Assembly: GCF_905475395.1 (NCBI RefSeq)
Contig: NC_058338.1
Span: 94,721,435 to 94,785,434 of the forward strand
Origin: Chrysoperla carnea
Taxonomy: Eukaryota > Arthropoda > Insecta > Neuroptera > Chrysopidae
Direction: 5' to 3'
Length of the DNA: 64,000 nt
Positions 1 through 10,916 of the stretch are shown piece by piece; the first letter of the stretch is position 1, and each line of letters opens with the position of its first letter. The notes under the pieces were generated by a model, which saw only the letters and a program-made list of their open reading frames with translations, made no database searches and was not told the origin of the DNA. Position numbers and translations under genes: made by a program.

Positions 1-54
1 CCATTTTCATGTAAAGTTTGTGAGGAAGAATTTAACTACAAACATATTTTATGA
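1..54 (+). pseudogene. C2H2 zinc-finger fragment, 3' end only
   Basis: The first 54 bases read in frame as a zinc-finger start (PFSCKVCEEEF, then NYKHIL) and end in TGA. The CxxC half of a C2H2 finger is present but the histidine half is lost to the stop. The linker residues PFSC match those of the intact gene at 2196-3056, so this is probably a decayed paralogue or the tail of a neighbouring gene cut by the window edge. Nothing upstream can be seen. Confidence 0.55.
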
Positions 55-424
55 TTATAAACATAAATATATTGTTATTTTAATAAACAAATAAATATTT
101 TCTTTGTGTTTAACGAACTTAGTTTTTTTTTTCAACAGTTATTTCGATTATTCAACCATCCCCAGGCAACAAGTGGGATGAAATTTATAAATAAGTGCCT
201 TATAGGTGACTCACAATGGAAAAAAATCATTTTCAATGTAATACTAGCTTTTACCCGCGACTACGCCCGCGTTTTTCTCCGTAAATAACTGGCAAGATTA
301 AAAAGTGAATAAAATAATATGGAATTTTATTGTTTTGCCTTAATGGTGACATAAAAATGGAAGAGGCCATAAATTGTATCTTTCATACCAAATAAATAAT
401 CAGTTTTCAATTTTTTTTAATACC
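55..424. other. AT-rich spacer with a short interspersed-repeat fragment
   Basis: No gene seen. Bases 240-290 carry the motif of a tacccgcgactacgcccgcg-type repeat head, a head sequence found in widespread non-autonomous arthropod repeats; a related head occurs at 63831-64000. The rest is featureless AT-rich DNA. Confidence 0.4.
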
Positions 425-505
425 GCATGTATGTATGAAATATACAAAGTATATTAAGTTTAGTCCCAAGTTTGTAACGCTTAAAAATAATGATGCTAGG
501 AAAAA
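425..505 (+). repeat. Family A repeat, terminal fragment
   Basis: Matches the terminal part of the recurrent family A repeat: a palindromic ATG-rich end, then tttagtcccaagtttgtaac and the aatgatgctaggaaaaaa block. Truncated after about 80 bases. Bases 506-914 beyond it hold nothing I recognise. Confidence 0.75.
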
Positions 506-914
506 AATATTAGTTAAAAAATATAATAATAATTATCTATTTACACCACGCCTTCTGTGATAGTTGTTTCAAAAATCATTTATATTATATTGTCATGTTA
601 TTTAAGCTAAATTATGAAGAAAAATAAAACCAAACAAAAATATTTCTCTCTAAAACAAAGAAATTTAGGTGAGGGAAAAGTGTCCCATCAAAAATAAAAA
701 TAAAAACTTTCTCATGTTTCATTGTTTTAAAATTTATTAAATTCTCTCAAACTATTATCATATAGAAACAAAAAATTGTAATTGTGTTTCATTTTTAGAT
801 TCTTTAATTCCTTTGTATTCGTCGTCACAGTTGTCTTTTTTATGTTCAATTTATCCCATTTTGGATTATTAAACAATATTCAAACAATAATTTATTTCGT
901 TGAACTGCGAAATT

Positions 915-1475
915 TTTTATGAAAACAAACAATTGACTGAGTTAATTGTTGAAATACCATGCATAGTCAGTGTTGATTTCTTTATCACATTACACATACA
1001 AACATGTGACACATACATAACTGATAATCAAGTATAGTACATATTATAAAGTTTCCGCCTAATTGGCGCCCTCACGGGTAAACAGTGATATTTACAAGAA
1101 AATGTTTCATACAAAAGTTGTTTAATTTTTGATAAGGAACATTTTTTACATTTGAACTTTTGTTCTATCTCTAACGGTTTACAAGATGGGTCCTTCGGAC
1201 CCAAAACCCAATTGACCTATGATGCTCATTTACGAACTTGACCTCACTTTTTACGTCCTGAGTACGCTGTAAGAATTTCAGCTCGATATCTTTTTTCGTT
1301 TTTGAGTTATCGTGTCCACAGACGGACGGACGGACGGACAACCGGAAATAGACTAATTAGGTGGTTTTATGAACACCTATGACAAAATTTTTTTCCCAGC
1401 ATCATTATTTTTAAGCGTTACAAACTTTTGACTAAACTTAATATACTATGTATATTTCATATATACATGGTATAA
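915..1475 (-). repeat. Family A repeat, near full-length
   Basis: On the minus strand this reads from the palindromic end (tataccatgtatatatgaaa) through the tandem CCGT motif, the block ending aaccgttagagatagaac, the ctgtttacccgtgagggcgc block, and ends near caattgtttgttttc. About 560 bases. The same order of blocks recurs many times in the window; no coding capacity. Probably a non-autonomous transposable element of unknown superfamily. Confidence 0.85.
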
Positions 1476-1971
1476 TTATTGTTATTTGATTGGATGGTGT
1501 CCAAAAACGGGGTGACAGTATATATTGAACTGTATTCCGTTTTAACCAGTAACTATTATTGATAACTGGGAGTTGCAACTCGCCAAATGGTGATAATATT
1601 TCGTACTAGTTAATATCAGAAGAAGACCCGAATTCAGTAGTTATAATTTGTACTTGTACTTACTATTTTTTAAGGCCAATAAAAATATTCAAATTCAAAT
1701 CAGATAAATCCCGCCAACTGGCAATAAAATTCATGGGCCGTTTTTTCAGTAGTTCCAATTTAGACCACCTGATTATTTAACATTTGTCAACAGCTGGCAA
1801 TAAAAGTATACTGAATAAACGCCATCTTTCACAGTAATCGCAGTGTATATCGGAACGCACCCTTTATTATAATATAGTCATCAGGGATCATCAACCTTAA
1901 AATAATTCAAATCATTGAAATAACTTTGAGGTTATAACATGTTTACATAAATTGTTAAAAATATTTTTTAT
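1476..1971 (+). other. Upstream region of the zinc-finger gene
   Basis: Not similar to the repeat families of this window and slightly richer in GC. It probably holds the promoter and leader of the zinc-finger gene at 2196-3056, but I see no TATA box, initiator or splice junction that can be fixed with confidence. Confidence 0.3.
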
Positions 1972-2251
1972 AATCAAAAAATTATTTAATATTTGACCTT
2001 GCAATAAAATTTACTTTAAATAATCAATTTCTGGAAGACAGTGAAACAAATTACAATGCACCGTGTACGAATTAAACCAGATACAAGCAGGGATAGTGAA
2101 AAACCAGATACAATCAAAAAATTATTTAATATTTGACCTTGCAATAAAATTTACTTTAAATAATCAATTTCTGGAAGACAGTGAAACAAATTACAATGCA
2201 CCGTGTACGAATTAAACCAGATACAAGCAGGGATAGTGAAAAACCAGATAC
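1972..2251 (+). repeat. Perfect 140-bp tandem duplication across a gene start
   Basis: Bases 1972-2111 and 2112-2251 are identical by eye. The unit holds about 84 bases of leader plus the first coding bases of the zinc-finger gene. Since 140 is not a multiple of three, the upstream ATG at 2056 opens a 26-codon frame that ends inside the second unit, so it acts as a short upstream ORF rather than an N-terminal extension. The absence of differences suggests a recent event or an assembly artefact. Confidence 0.95.
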
Positions 2252-3056
2252 AAGCATTGATATGAAATCTGAACACATTCATGAAAATGATAAAAATTCA
2301 ATTACAATCAACTGTGAAAATAATATTAAAATGGAAAAACAATTAAATACAGAATTTATAATAAAAGAGGAAATATTAGAAGACATCGATGTCAACATGG
2401 AAAGTGGACAAATTGAAGAAGGTCTGGAAGATGAAAAAAATTCAACTACAATCATCAACTTCGAAAATATTAAACTTGAAAAACAATTAAATACGGAGTT
2501 CATAATTAAAGATGAAGCAAATTATGAACCAATACAAGATAATTATGAAAAAAAATCATTTTCATGTGATATTTGTAATAAAACATTTACTCGGTATTAT
2601 AATTTAGTTCGACATAAACAAATTCACACCGGAGAAAAACCATTTTCATGTGATATTTGTTATAAAAATTTTACTCATCAACATCATTTAGTTATACATA
2701 AACGAATTCACAGCGGAGAAAAACCATTTTCATGTGTTATTTGTAATAAAACATTTACTCAGCATTATAACTTAGTTTTACATAAACGTATTCACACCGG
2801 AGAAAAACCATTTTCATGTGATGTTTGTAATAAAACATTTACTTATAATTATAACTTAGTTTCACATAAACGTATTCACACCGGAGAAAAACCATTTTCA
2901 TGTGATGTTTGTAATAAATCATTTACTCAGAAAGGTTATTTAGTTTCACATATACGAATTCACACCAGAGAAAAACCATTTTCATGTAATATTTGTAATA
3001 AAACATTTCGACATAAAACTAATTTAATTGGTCATAAACGTATTCATACTAAATAA
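2196..3056 (+). CDS. C2H2 zinc-finger protein, six fingers
   Basis: Probable nuclear DNA-binding transcription regulator. The frame is open from 2181, but the first ATG is at 2196, giving 286 residues. The N-terminal ~120 residues are acidic and hold an internal repeat: the block EKQLNTEFIIK occurs twice, each followed by acidic residues. Then come six C2H2 fingers of the pattern C-x2-C-x12-H-x3-H with TGEKPFSC-type linkers (finger 5 to 6 has TREKP, finger 2 to 3 SGEKP), and the protein ends just after finger 6. No ZAD, BTB or KRAB domain is visible. All fingers lie in one exon and are very alike, as in lineage-specific zinc-finger expansions. A 140-bp tandem duplication places an upstream ORF in the leader. 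Fragments at 1-54 and 5791-5937 are relatives. An upstream 5' exon is possible. The target sequence cannot be inferred safely. Confidence 0.88.
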   Translation: MHRVRIKPDTSRDSEKPDTSIDMKSEHIHENDKNSITINCENNIKMEKQLNTEFIIKEEILEDIDVNMESGQIEEGLEDEKNSTTIINFENIKLEKQLNTEFIIKDEANYEPIQDNYEKKSFSCDICNKTFTRYYNLVRHKQIHTGEKPFSCDICYKNFTHQHHLVIHKRIHSGEKPFSCVICNKTFTQHYNLVLHKRIHTGEKPFSCDVCNKTFTYNYNLVSHKRIHTGEKPFSCDVCNKSFTQKGYLVSHIRIHTREKPFSCNICNKTFRHKTNLIGHKRIHTK

Positions 3057-3271
3057 AAATCATTTTAATGTAATATTTAGATAATTTTTCCTTAAAATAT
3101 ATTTGTTTATTTTTTGTTGATAATTTTTGTAAATAACGTTTTTTTGGTGTAAAAATAAAAAAAAAATCAAAAACCCGATTGTGTTAAATAAAATCTGAAA
3201 AGAAAGAAACAAGTCCAGTAGTTTACATAGCGATTTTAATCGATTATTAATCAATTAATAGATTTAGCTTG
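3057..3271. other. 3' flank of the zinc-finger gene
   Basis: AT-rich sequence with possible polyadenylation hexamers (aataaa near 3187) but no further coding signal. Confidence 0.3.
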
Positions 3272-3480
3272 GTTTTATTTTTATCCGTGTTTTCAGAAAA
3301 AACTTCCCTTGCAAAATATGACTCTTCCTGACATCTATTTTCGAAGAAAAAAAGTACATTACCGGGACATTCAAATTGGTATTTGTGTGGAGACATTTTA
3401 AATGGTTCCTTGTATTAGTGATAAAATTTTTGTGACTTTTTAACTTAAAGAATACCGAGTAAAGCTCGTCCATCCAAGTA
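3272..3480 (+). repeat. Family C repeat fragment
   Basis: Shares blocks with 32112-32400 and 50027-50310: atccgtgttttcag, atatgactcttcctgacat, then gggacattcaaattggtatt and ttaaatggtt. No coding capacity. Bases 3481-4734 after it hold no gene or repeat I can name. Confidence 0.7.
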
Positions 3481-4734
3481 CTTAGTTATTAACTATTAAA
3501 TTTATGAAAAAAAGTATTGACATTTTTTATATTAAATTATCTGATCTCCAGTTTATGCCTGAACTAATTTTACGATAATAACTTACCGTTTTTGTGGCTT
3601 TTTACTTCGCGTACAATTTTTTGTCACATCTAGGAAGGATGAGGAGTTTTTATATTTCATCTATGATAGTCAATCCTACCAAATTTCAAAATAATAACAT
3701 CAACTTCTCAAATTTGCAGCCGTTTTGAAATGTTTGTTCAATTATTACGTCTGAACCGAGGCCGATACGAAGAAGAGTTACAAAACATTCACATATACAA
3801 TCTGATAAATTCTTATTAAACTCGGCCTCTTATAATTTGACCTTGTTTAAAATGTTTAATTAAATTTAAACACATAAAATTTATTACCTATTCTCTGAAT
3901 CATTAAATGCCGGTAGGTATATTGATTCAAGAGCTGGTGGTCAAATTTTTATAATTTTATATAGATTCCACAATTTTGTATTTTAGGTCCCATTCTTGTT
4001 CGGTTGCAATAACTCAAGTTTTAATAAAATTATTTAAAAAAATATTCTTAAACTAGAACAAATTTTCAATTTTCTCATATATATCCCTCTTTCGCTAAGG
4101 GCTCTCTTTCGACTTATAAACTAATTATGGGCCGGCAAAATGATGAAACTTAATACTTACAATCGTGCTAGCATATCTTTAAAATGAATACCTTAAAGCA
4201 CCAAGATATTATTTATTGGGTAATCTACGGAATTTTAAAACCAAGCGCTGTGCGCGAACCTTCTGCATGACCATTTTTGTTTACAATTTTAACCATATTT
4301 CCGGTTCTATTGGTAGTATCAAGACGAATAAAAAAAGGAAATATTTGGTTTTTCATGTAGAACAAAATTTTGCAAAATTGTTTACTAAATTTTCAATAAT
4401 TTAGGAGCTATGTTGTTTGTTTATAACAAATTTCCCCCAACTCTGAGCGATGAGCAAGTTGCTTATTCGGATTCAGCGGTTCAAAATACGTCGAAATACA
4501 CTCCTTGTTCGATGAGACCTGTAAATGCATACGAAATTCATTCAGTGCCTACATTATAATTCCAATCCGACTTACTATTCAAGTTTTTCGAACTTCATTG
4601 CTTCGTTTCTTCGATTAATACCCCTAAAAAGACTACCAGCTCACTCTAAAACCAATATTGTACAATGTATTATAGTATAATGGTATGCATTAATGCCTGC
4701 AACCTCGAGTTACCAGTAGTAGCTTGTCGAACTT

Positions 4735-4892
4735 TAACTTTTGTTCGAAACATTTTTTCGTTAACATCACTGTTTACCCGTGAGGGCGCCAATTAAGCGG
4801 AAATTTTATAATATATACTTGAAAAAATCAACACTGACTATGCATGGTATTTCAACAATTAACTCAGTCAATTGTTTGTTTTCACTTGTTTA
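4735..4892 (+). repeat. Family A repeat, distal fragment
   Basis: Carries only the distal part of family A: catcactgtttacccgtgag, then aatcaacactgactatgcat and the caattgtttgttttcacttg end. Confidence 0.75.
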
Positions 4893-5034
4893 AATATAAA
4901 AAGTATGTCTGATAACCTTGATTGGTAGATGACCATAAGTTGTCTCCTTCACCCTGATTTATGAAATGTCAAAAAAATAAATTTAATTTTTTTTATTTTT
5001 TATACCCTGTATTAGGATAATATAAAAGACATTG

Positions 5035-5420
5035 TCTTACCCTGTATATAGGTAATTTATGTCAAGGTATTTTAAGTTTAGTCCCAAGTTTGTACGGACG
5101 GACAAACGGGAATGGACTAATTAGGAGCTTTTATGATCACATATTCTTCTTCTGCTTCTGTGGGCACGATAACATCAAAACGAAATGAGATATCAAGCTG
5201 AAATTTTTATAGCGTGCTCAGGATGTAAAAAGTGAGGCTAAGTTTGTAAACGAGCAACATAGGTCAATTGGATCTTAGGTTCGCAGGACCCATCTTGTAA
5301 ACCGTTAGAGATAGAACAAAAAGTGTAAATGTAAAAAATATTCCTTACAACTTTTGTTTGAAACATTTTTTCGCAAACATTACTGTTTATCCGCGAGGGC
5401 GCAAATTAGAACAAAACTTT
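5035..5420 (+). repeat. Family A repeat, internally deleted
   Basis: Starts with aagtttagtcccaagtttgt, loses the middle of the left block, then continues through the aaccgttagagatagaac and cgcgagggcgcaaattag blocks. Downstream of 5420 it runs into a different tail (aactttggtgtccattttc) also seen at 51900 and, reversed, near 53900, so a second subfamily may exist. Confidence 0.7.
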
Positions 5421-5639
5421 GGTGTCCATTTTCTTTAAAATTATAAAGATAGAGAGTTGAAAATTTGCAGGTAACTTCAACTAGTGGTCTTGTGAAACAT
5501 TTTCGAAAAAAGAAAAAAAATTCTACAAAATACTCTCGAAAACCGAATAATTTGTATTGCTTTTTAAACTATTCTAATTTATAAAAAATTAATGCAAGCA
5601 CATGATATTGAAGACTTTCTGTACAGGTTATTTCAGTAT

Positions 5640-5790
5640 ATGTTTTTCAAATATATCTTTATAAATTATAGCTCATGTGTTATTCTGATGAATGAGCTAT
5701 ATTATTGTACAGTTTCATTCAAATTAATTCGCTAGTTTTTGCGTGAAAGCGTAACAAACATCCTAACTTTCACATTAATAATATATATAT
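5640..5790 (+). repeat. Fragment of a widespread non-autonomous repeat
   Basis: Holds ttataaattatagctcatg, gtgttattctgatgaatgag and the tail tttgcgtgaaagcgtaacaa, followed by aactttcacattaataat. Related sequence lies at 22840-22960 (minus) and 63655-63700. Such tails are common in arthropod genomes; the superfamily is uncertain. Confidence 0.55.
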
Positions 5791-5937
5791 ACTTATCAAC
5801 ATAATTTAGTTACACATAAAATAATTAATGACGGAGTAAAACCATTTTCATGTGATGTTTGCAATAAAATATATAGACAGAAAAGGTATTTAGTTAAACA
5901 TAAACGGATTCATAGTTGTGGCAGAGTTGGTGTATAA
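5791..5937 (+). pseudogene. C2H2 zinc-finger pseudogene fragment
   Basis: In frame from 5791 the sequence reads TYQHNLVTHK, then a linker, then a complete finger (KPFSCDVCNK ... RYLVKHKRIH) and a TAA stop at 5935-5937. The first finger is cut by an (AT)n run that replaces its cysteine half. Finger residues are close to those of the gene at 2196-3056. No start codon or upstream exon is visible, so it is best seen as a broken paralogue. Confidence 0.7.
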
Positions 5938-6021
5938 TGAAGTCAAAAGCACGGATAAACTTATAATTAATATTTAATTAAGATTGTAAGATTTACAAAA
6001 AAATCATTTCTCAGTCATATA

Positions 6022-6202
6022 TATAGGCCTTTTCATCGATTTGCTTTTGTTTCGGACAGTTGTCAAAAAACTATTCAACCTAAGAAAGTTAAATATATTT
6101 TATCTTTTTCAAGCAGCTCTTTTTGACAAGGATAGAATATATAAGATATGTCTTTACTTGATTGAAAACAGTCCGAAACAAAAAGAATCTTTTCTATACC
6201 GT
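6022..6202. mobile_element. Short foldback (MITE-like) element
   Basis: Bases 6044-6066 (cttttgtttcggacagttg) and 6162-6185 (reverse complement of nearly the same) form an inverted repeat, and weaker pairing continues outward to tata-flanked ends. The motif ccttttgtttcggac also appears at 53218. It sits just upstream of fibrillarin. Confidence 0.55.
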
Positions 6203-6409
6203 GTATACGTACCTTAAGTTAAATTAGATATTGCTCTAGTAGATATAATTCCATCGGATCAGATGATGGCGTTGGTGTCGTTTTTTTAAGCATTTAACCG
6301 CATCGTTTGTAAACTTAAAATTTTAGCACGTGGTTCGATTGTAGAATTCATGTGCCGTGTTTAATTTAATTTGTAGTGATTTTGTGTAGAATTAATATAT
6401 ATTTTATAA
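6203..6409 (+). promoter_or_regulatory. Probable fibrillarin promoter and 5' leader
   Basis: About 200 bases between a foldback element and the fibrillarin ATG, not similar to the repeat families of the window. The start site cannot be fixed by eye and no clear TATA box is seen. Assigned by position only. Confidence 0.35.
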
Positions 6410-6422
6410 ATGGGACGTCCAG
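6410..6422 (+). CDS. Fib: Fibrillarin exon 1
   Basis: Thirteen coding bases, ATG GGA CGT CCA G, followed directly by GTGAGT. The split glycine codon is completed by GA at the start of exon 2. Chosen because it restores the conserved N-terminus of the family; the ATG and part of the leader in exon 2's open frame (from 7922) lie in the intron and are not the real start. Confidence 0.93.
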
Positions 6423-8947
6423 GTGAGTTTTCTTAAAATTTTATACCAATTTTATGTACTTAAAATAATATCGAAAGATTTCATTTACTTAAATAAACAT
6501 TCGAATCAAATTTTCCTCGAAAAATATTGAGGGTTAGATGTCGAAAATACGTTCTATGATTGTATGTTAATTGTTACGATAAATATATAACATGTTTAGT
6601 AAACATTATCGAGAAATTGGATTATTAACAAGCACTCATAATAAACACGTGTTTGAAATTTAAATTCTACAAGGGCGTTCTATTTTCATTTTTAATACTG
6701 ATACCCGCTATTAATGCCATGTTTTGAATAAAAATTCATTTTGCAATGATAAGTTTAGACATATTAAAAAATTTTCCAATCACATCTCTACTTGTCCACC
6801 AACTTGGTAATGTGAAAATTTTATGTATCTCAATGTCACAAAAAAATGCTCGTTTTAAAACATTCTAAGTGTTACTATTATAACATAACATATGATGCGT
6901 ACGCTTAGAATGGTTTTAACTGTGGCACTTTTTCTGACAGTGAGTGTACATCTAAATATTTTGATGTATAGAATTGAATATTTGACCGTACTCACTGTAT
7001 TTGATAACCGAACATTTTTCGACTGCCCTATATTATTTAAAATATTTAAATTTAGAAAGTGTTATACGAAAATTAAAGGAATTTGCTTTCCAAAAAATTT
7101 GATCTACAGCCATGTCATTTTATACGAAAAAATGTGCAAAATGAGTTTGGCCAATGATATTGGCTAAATAAGCGAATTATTGGAATCCATTTCTGATGGG
7201 ACCTTTTGAAGTTTTAAAACTTTGAAAATATTCAACAAAATGAGCCAGAAAAGTATACCAGCGGGCTTTGAATTCCGATATACTCCCAACTCTTGTTGTA
7301 ATCCCCCTCTCCGCTGATCCAAAACAGTAACATTCTGTAAATATTCGACAAAATGGCCCAAAAAGGTATTTCGAGGTCTCTGTTCACATTTTCGAAATCA
7401 GAATTCCAATAATACCTTTTATTCCAAAAGCCCCCGGCTACATTTTTTGGTTCATTTTGTTGAGTATTTACAGAATGTCGCTGTTTTGAACCGGGGGACG
7501 ATTAACCCCATGGTGAGCGGGGAATATCGGAATTCTCTATGTTTAGTGACCCCGAAAACCCTCGAGTATCCATTTTGTTGAATATTTTTCTTTGTTGAAG
7601 TTTTAATAATTAAAAAAAAAAAACACTACAAAAATGATTTCCAAAAAAATTGGCCTGTTTGGCCAATAGTAATGTCCAAACTTTCTACCGACAGTAAGTT
7701 AGATGTAGATTGTAGATTGTGATCTATGCAACTTCCTGAACATTTAAAAACTACAGCGTAACCTCGGTAACACGAACCTCCTTAAGTCGTTATCCTTACT
7801 GAGTCGAAAAAAAAGTCATTCCTTTCCGCTGAATCCCTAAATACGCGGTATTTTAAATTATAAAAACGATTCAGTACGATTTGAAATTTTGTAGCAGAAG
7901 AATGTAACAAATTTTTTTTAATTGCTTTTCGGCTATATCTCATTGTCTTTAATATTATTAACTAATAAAATTAATTTTTCAGGATTTTCACCTAGAGGAG
8001 GTGGCGGTGGCCGTGGTGGTTTTGGTGGGGGTGGTCGTGGAGGAGGCGGTGGTGGTCGTGGTGGTTTTGGAGGTAGAGGCGGTGGTGGTGGTGGCGGCCG
8101 TGGTGGTTTTGGAGGTAGAGGTGGTGGTGGCAGGGGGGGTGGCCGTGGAGGTGGTGGTAGAGGTGGCGGAGGACGTGGAGGACGAGGTGGTGGCGGAGGT
8201 GGATTCAAAGGTGGTAAAACAGTTGTTGTTGAACCACATCGTCATGAAGGTGTGTTCATAGCGCGTGGCAAAGAAGACGCATTAGTCACCCTAAACTTGG
8301 TACCTGGATCAGAAGTATACGGCGAAAAAAGAATATCAGTTGAATCCCCTTCAAATACTCCGGGTGGTACAGCCGAAAAAGTTGAATATCGTGTATGGAA
8401 TCCATTCCGTAGTAAATTAGCTGCAGCTATATTAGGAGGAATAGATCGTATTTATATGCCACCCGGTTCCAAAGTATTGTACTTGGGTGCCGCATCTGGA
8501 ACAACGGTATCACATGTATCCGATGTGGTTGGACCTGAAGGTCTTGTATATGCCGTTGAATTTTCACATCGAAGTGGACGAGATTTAATAAATGTTGCGA
8601 AAAAACGTACAAATATTATTCCAATAATTGAAGATGCCCGTCATCCACATAAATATCGTATGCTTGTTGGTATGGTCGATACAATTTTCGCGGATGTTGC
8701 TCAACCCGATCAAGCACGTATTGTTGCACTAAACGCTCAACATTTTTTGAAAAATGGTGGCCATTTTGTTATTTCCATAAAAGCATCGTGTATTGATAGT
8801 ACGGCACAACCAGAAGCTGTATTTGCCGCGGAAGTGAAGAAACTACAAGCGGATAAATTAAAACCAAAAGAACAGATTACGTTAGAGCCGTATGAACGAG
8901 ATCATGCTGTAGTCGTTGGTGAATTTAGACCGCCGACCAAAAATTAA
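6410..8947 (+). CDS. Fib: Fibrillarin, rRNA 2'-O-methyltransferase (two coding exons)
   Basis: Catalytic subunit of box C/D snoRNPs in the nucleolus and Cajal bodies; it methylates rRNA ribose 2'-OH from S-adenosylmethionine and also glutamine of histone H2A in known homologues. Exon 1 is 6410-6422 (MGRP plus one base), followed by donor GTGAGT; exon 2 is 7983-8947 after acceptor TTTTTCAG. The join gives [12 protein letters not shown], the classic fibrillarin start, and a 325-residue protein. Residues 5-80 form a GAR domain of glycine-arginine-phenylalanine repeats. The methyltransferase domain follows: the SAM-binding motif VLYLGAASG lies near residues 169-177, then [25 protein letters not shown] and [10 protein letters not shown], and the end is [13 protein letters not shown]. 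Length and motifs are normal for insects and no break is seen. The intron holds a foldback element. Confidence 0.97.
7141..7690. mobile_element. Foldback element in the fibrillarin intron
   Basis: Imperfect long inverted repeat centred near 7400. The left arm has tttggccaatgatattggct, then aattccgatat, aaaacagtaacattctgtaa and aaaatggccca; the right arm has the reverse complements in mirrored order (ttacagaatgtcgctgtttt, aatatcggaatt, ggccaatagtaatgtccaaa). No coding capacity; probably a MITE. Confidence 0.7.
7983..8947 (+). CDS. Fib: Fibrillarin exon 2
   Basis: Starts after a TTTTTCAG acceptor and encodes the rest of the GAR domain and the whole methyltransferase domain, ending in TAA at 8945-8947. 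The GAR part is G-rich on this strand and creates proline-rich shadow frames on the other. Confidence 0.96.
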
Positions 8948-10489
8948 AAATTTTGTTATTAAGAAAAGAATTTGATTATATAATTTTTATTAATTAGAAA
9001 AAAAATATTTTTTTAATTGAATCCTGGACGTTAGTGGGATAGAGTTCTTGTAAGTAAGACTGATTGTCGAGGGAAAATCGAGAATCATCGGGAATATGAT
9101 CCTTTTTTCTAAACTAATTATATAAAAAAGAAAGACTTGTCGGGGAATATTATCCCTTTTTTTAAATATATAGCGTATAAAAGAGGCAAAAATTAGTTCA
9201 TTTTACGACTGGGCGAGTAATTCATAAATATCAACGAACATCTTTTCAAAGCATAGGATTTCGATATCTTTAAATGAATCCTTCTTCATTTTTTTTTTTA
9301 TGATACTACTATTTGCCAAGCTTAAAATCCCGAGATAAAAAGTAGTTTGCAATTTTTACCACTCCAAAAACAGGTCGATACCATGAAAACTAAAAAGGAG
9401 CGAATGTGGCTTTCATAATACATAAGGTAATTTCGATCTAAAAATATACAAATCTGGTTATTTTTTACTTAATTTCGTGTTGCTTGGTAAGGTTTTTATG
9501 GAATATGAAATTCAATTTAATTTAGAATCGTTAAATCCAAATTTGATATAATTTTAATCGCAGAGCTTCAACTCTCTCACTTACAAGACTCTAAACTAAA
9601 CCACTGTTATTTAAACACAGATTAATGTAAAATATGACGTTAAGTAATTAAAATTAAGGTAACTTTTATATATGTAAGTACATAATTATTATTATATTAG
9701 AAAATAATTTTCTATTCAATTTAAATTTAATGAAAATTATTGGAATTTTCATTGTATTTTTATTGTAAAATTTTTTTTTGTTAAAAAAATAAAAAAAAAA
9801 ACAAAATTTGTTTTATTTTTATATCCTTTCTAGAATATTTTCTAGGCTACAAGCCCATGCTAAAACTTTTCAGGATGAAATGACCCACAAGAATCATGTT
9901 GAAAAGGATGCTCTTATAAAGTAAAACTGAGCACCATGATGTTAAACTGTAACTTTATTACAGTTAATTTTGCTAAAATAATATACAGGATAATTCATTT
10001 TAATCGATGGACTCAAGTAACTTCTAAAATACTTACACTGCAAAAAAATATTTTATACAAAAATTATTCAAATTAAAGTGGGACATCATATTCTAGCGGC
10101 AGATTTGTGCGTCTTCTGGATCCTTTAATAGTTAACTCAGATCCTTAACAGTAGGAGACAAAATAGCACATTAAATTAGAAAGTTAAACCTCATAAAAAA
10201 ATTAACATTTTTTTTGAGAAACGTTAGCTTTCGATGCGACTTACTTTCAATGCGAAATATGTTATTATTACATTAAATCAAAAGAAAACACGCTAACTAC
10301 GGAAAAATGTTTTAGCTAAAAGTTGTCAAGGGCAATATAGGACATTCTTCAGTGTCTATAACTGACCTAAAATTATTGATAAACTTAAAGTGTATTTTCT
10401 ATCGGTTAAATTCAATAATGATATATTTTTAAGTCTCATTTACTCCGAAAGCTAACGTTTTTCGAAAAAATGGGTAACATAGGTGAAAT
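8948..10489. other. Fibrillarin 3' flank and AT-rich spacer
   Basis: Holds the fibrillarin 3' UTR at its left end and then anonymous AT-rich sequence. No ORF, RNA gene or repeat family of this window was recognised. Confidence 0.4.
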
Positions 10490-10790
10490 GCGTCTTGAGT
10501 CCATAGGATCCATTTTTTAAACCGTTAGAGATAGAACAAAAGTTTAAATATAAAAAATGTTCCTTATAAAAAAATAAACAACTTTTGTTTTAAACATTTT
10601 TTCGTAAACATCACTGTTTACTCGTGAGAGCGTAAATTAGGCGCAACTTATATAGTATGTTCATATGAGAATAGCAGTTATATATGTGTGACCTGTATGT
10701 ATATGTAGTGTGACAGTGTAATCAACACATTCTATGCATGGTATTTTAACAATAAACTCAGTCAATTGTTTGTTTTCACTTGTTTTTATA
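10490..10790 (+). repeat. Family A repeat, distal half
   Basis: Begins within the gtcttgagtccataggatcc block, then aaccgttagagatagaac, the ctgtttactcgtgagagcgt variant, and the caattgtttgttttcacttg end. Confidence 0.8.
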
Positions 10791-10916
10791 ATAAAACATC
10801 AATTTTTTTGTTTAAATATATTTTTTTAAATTCCTAACTTGCTATCATCCATTTTAACATCCTGATTTCAATAATATAAAACAAATTCTATCCTTTTAAA
10901 TAATTGTTTATGATCC

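Noticed and set aside
2056..2133. An N-terminal extension of the zinc-finger protein from the upstream ATG
   Set aside because: The 140-base duplication shifts the frame, so that ATG gives only a 26-codon ORF ending before the main start.
7933..8261. Overlapping proline-, threonine- and valine-rich open frames over the fibrillarin start
   Set aside because: They are shadow frames of the glycine-rich GAR coding sequence; the fibrillarin frame has family similarity and correct splice sites.
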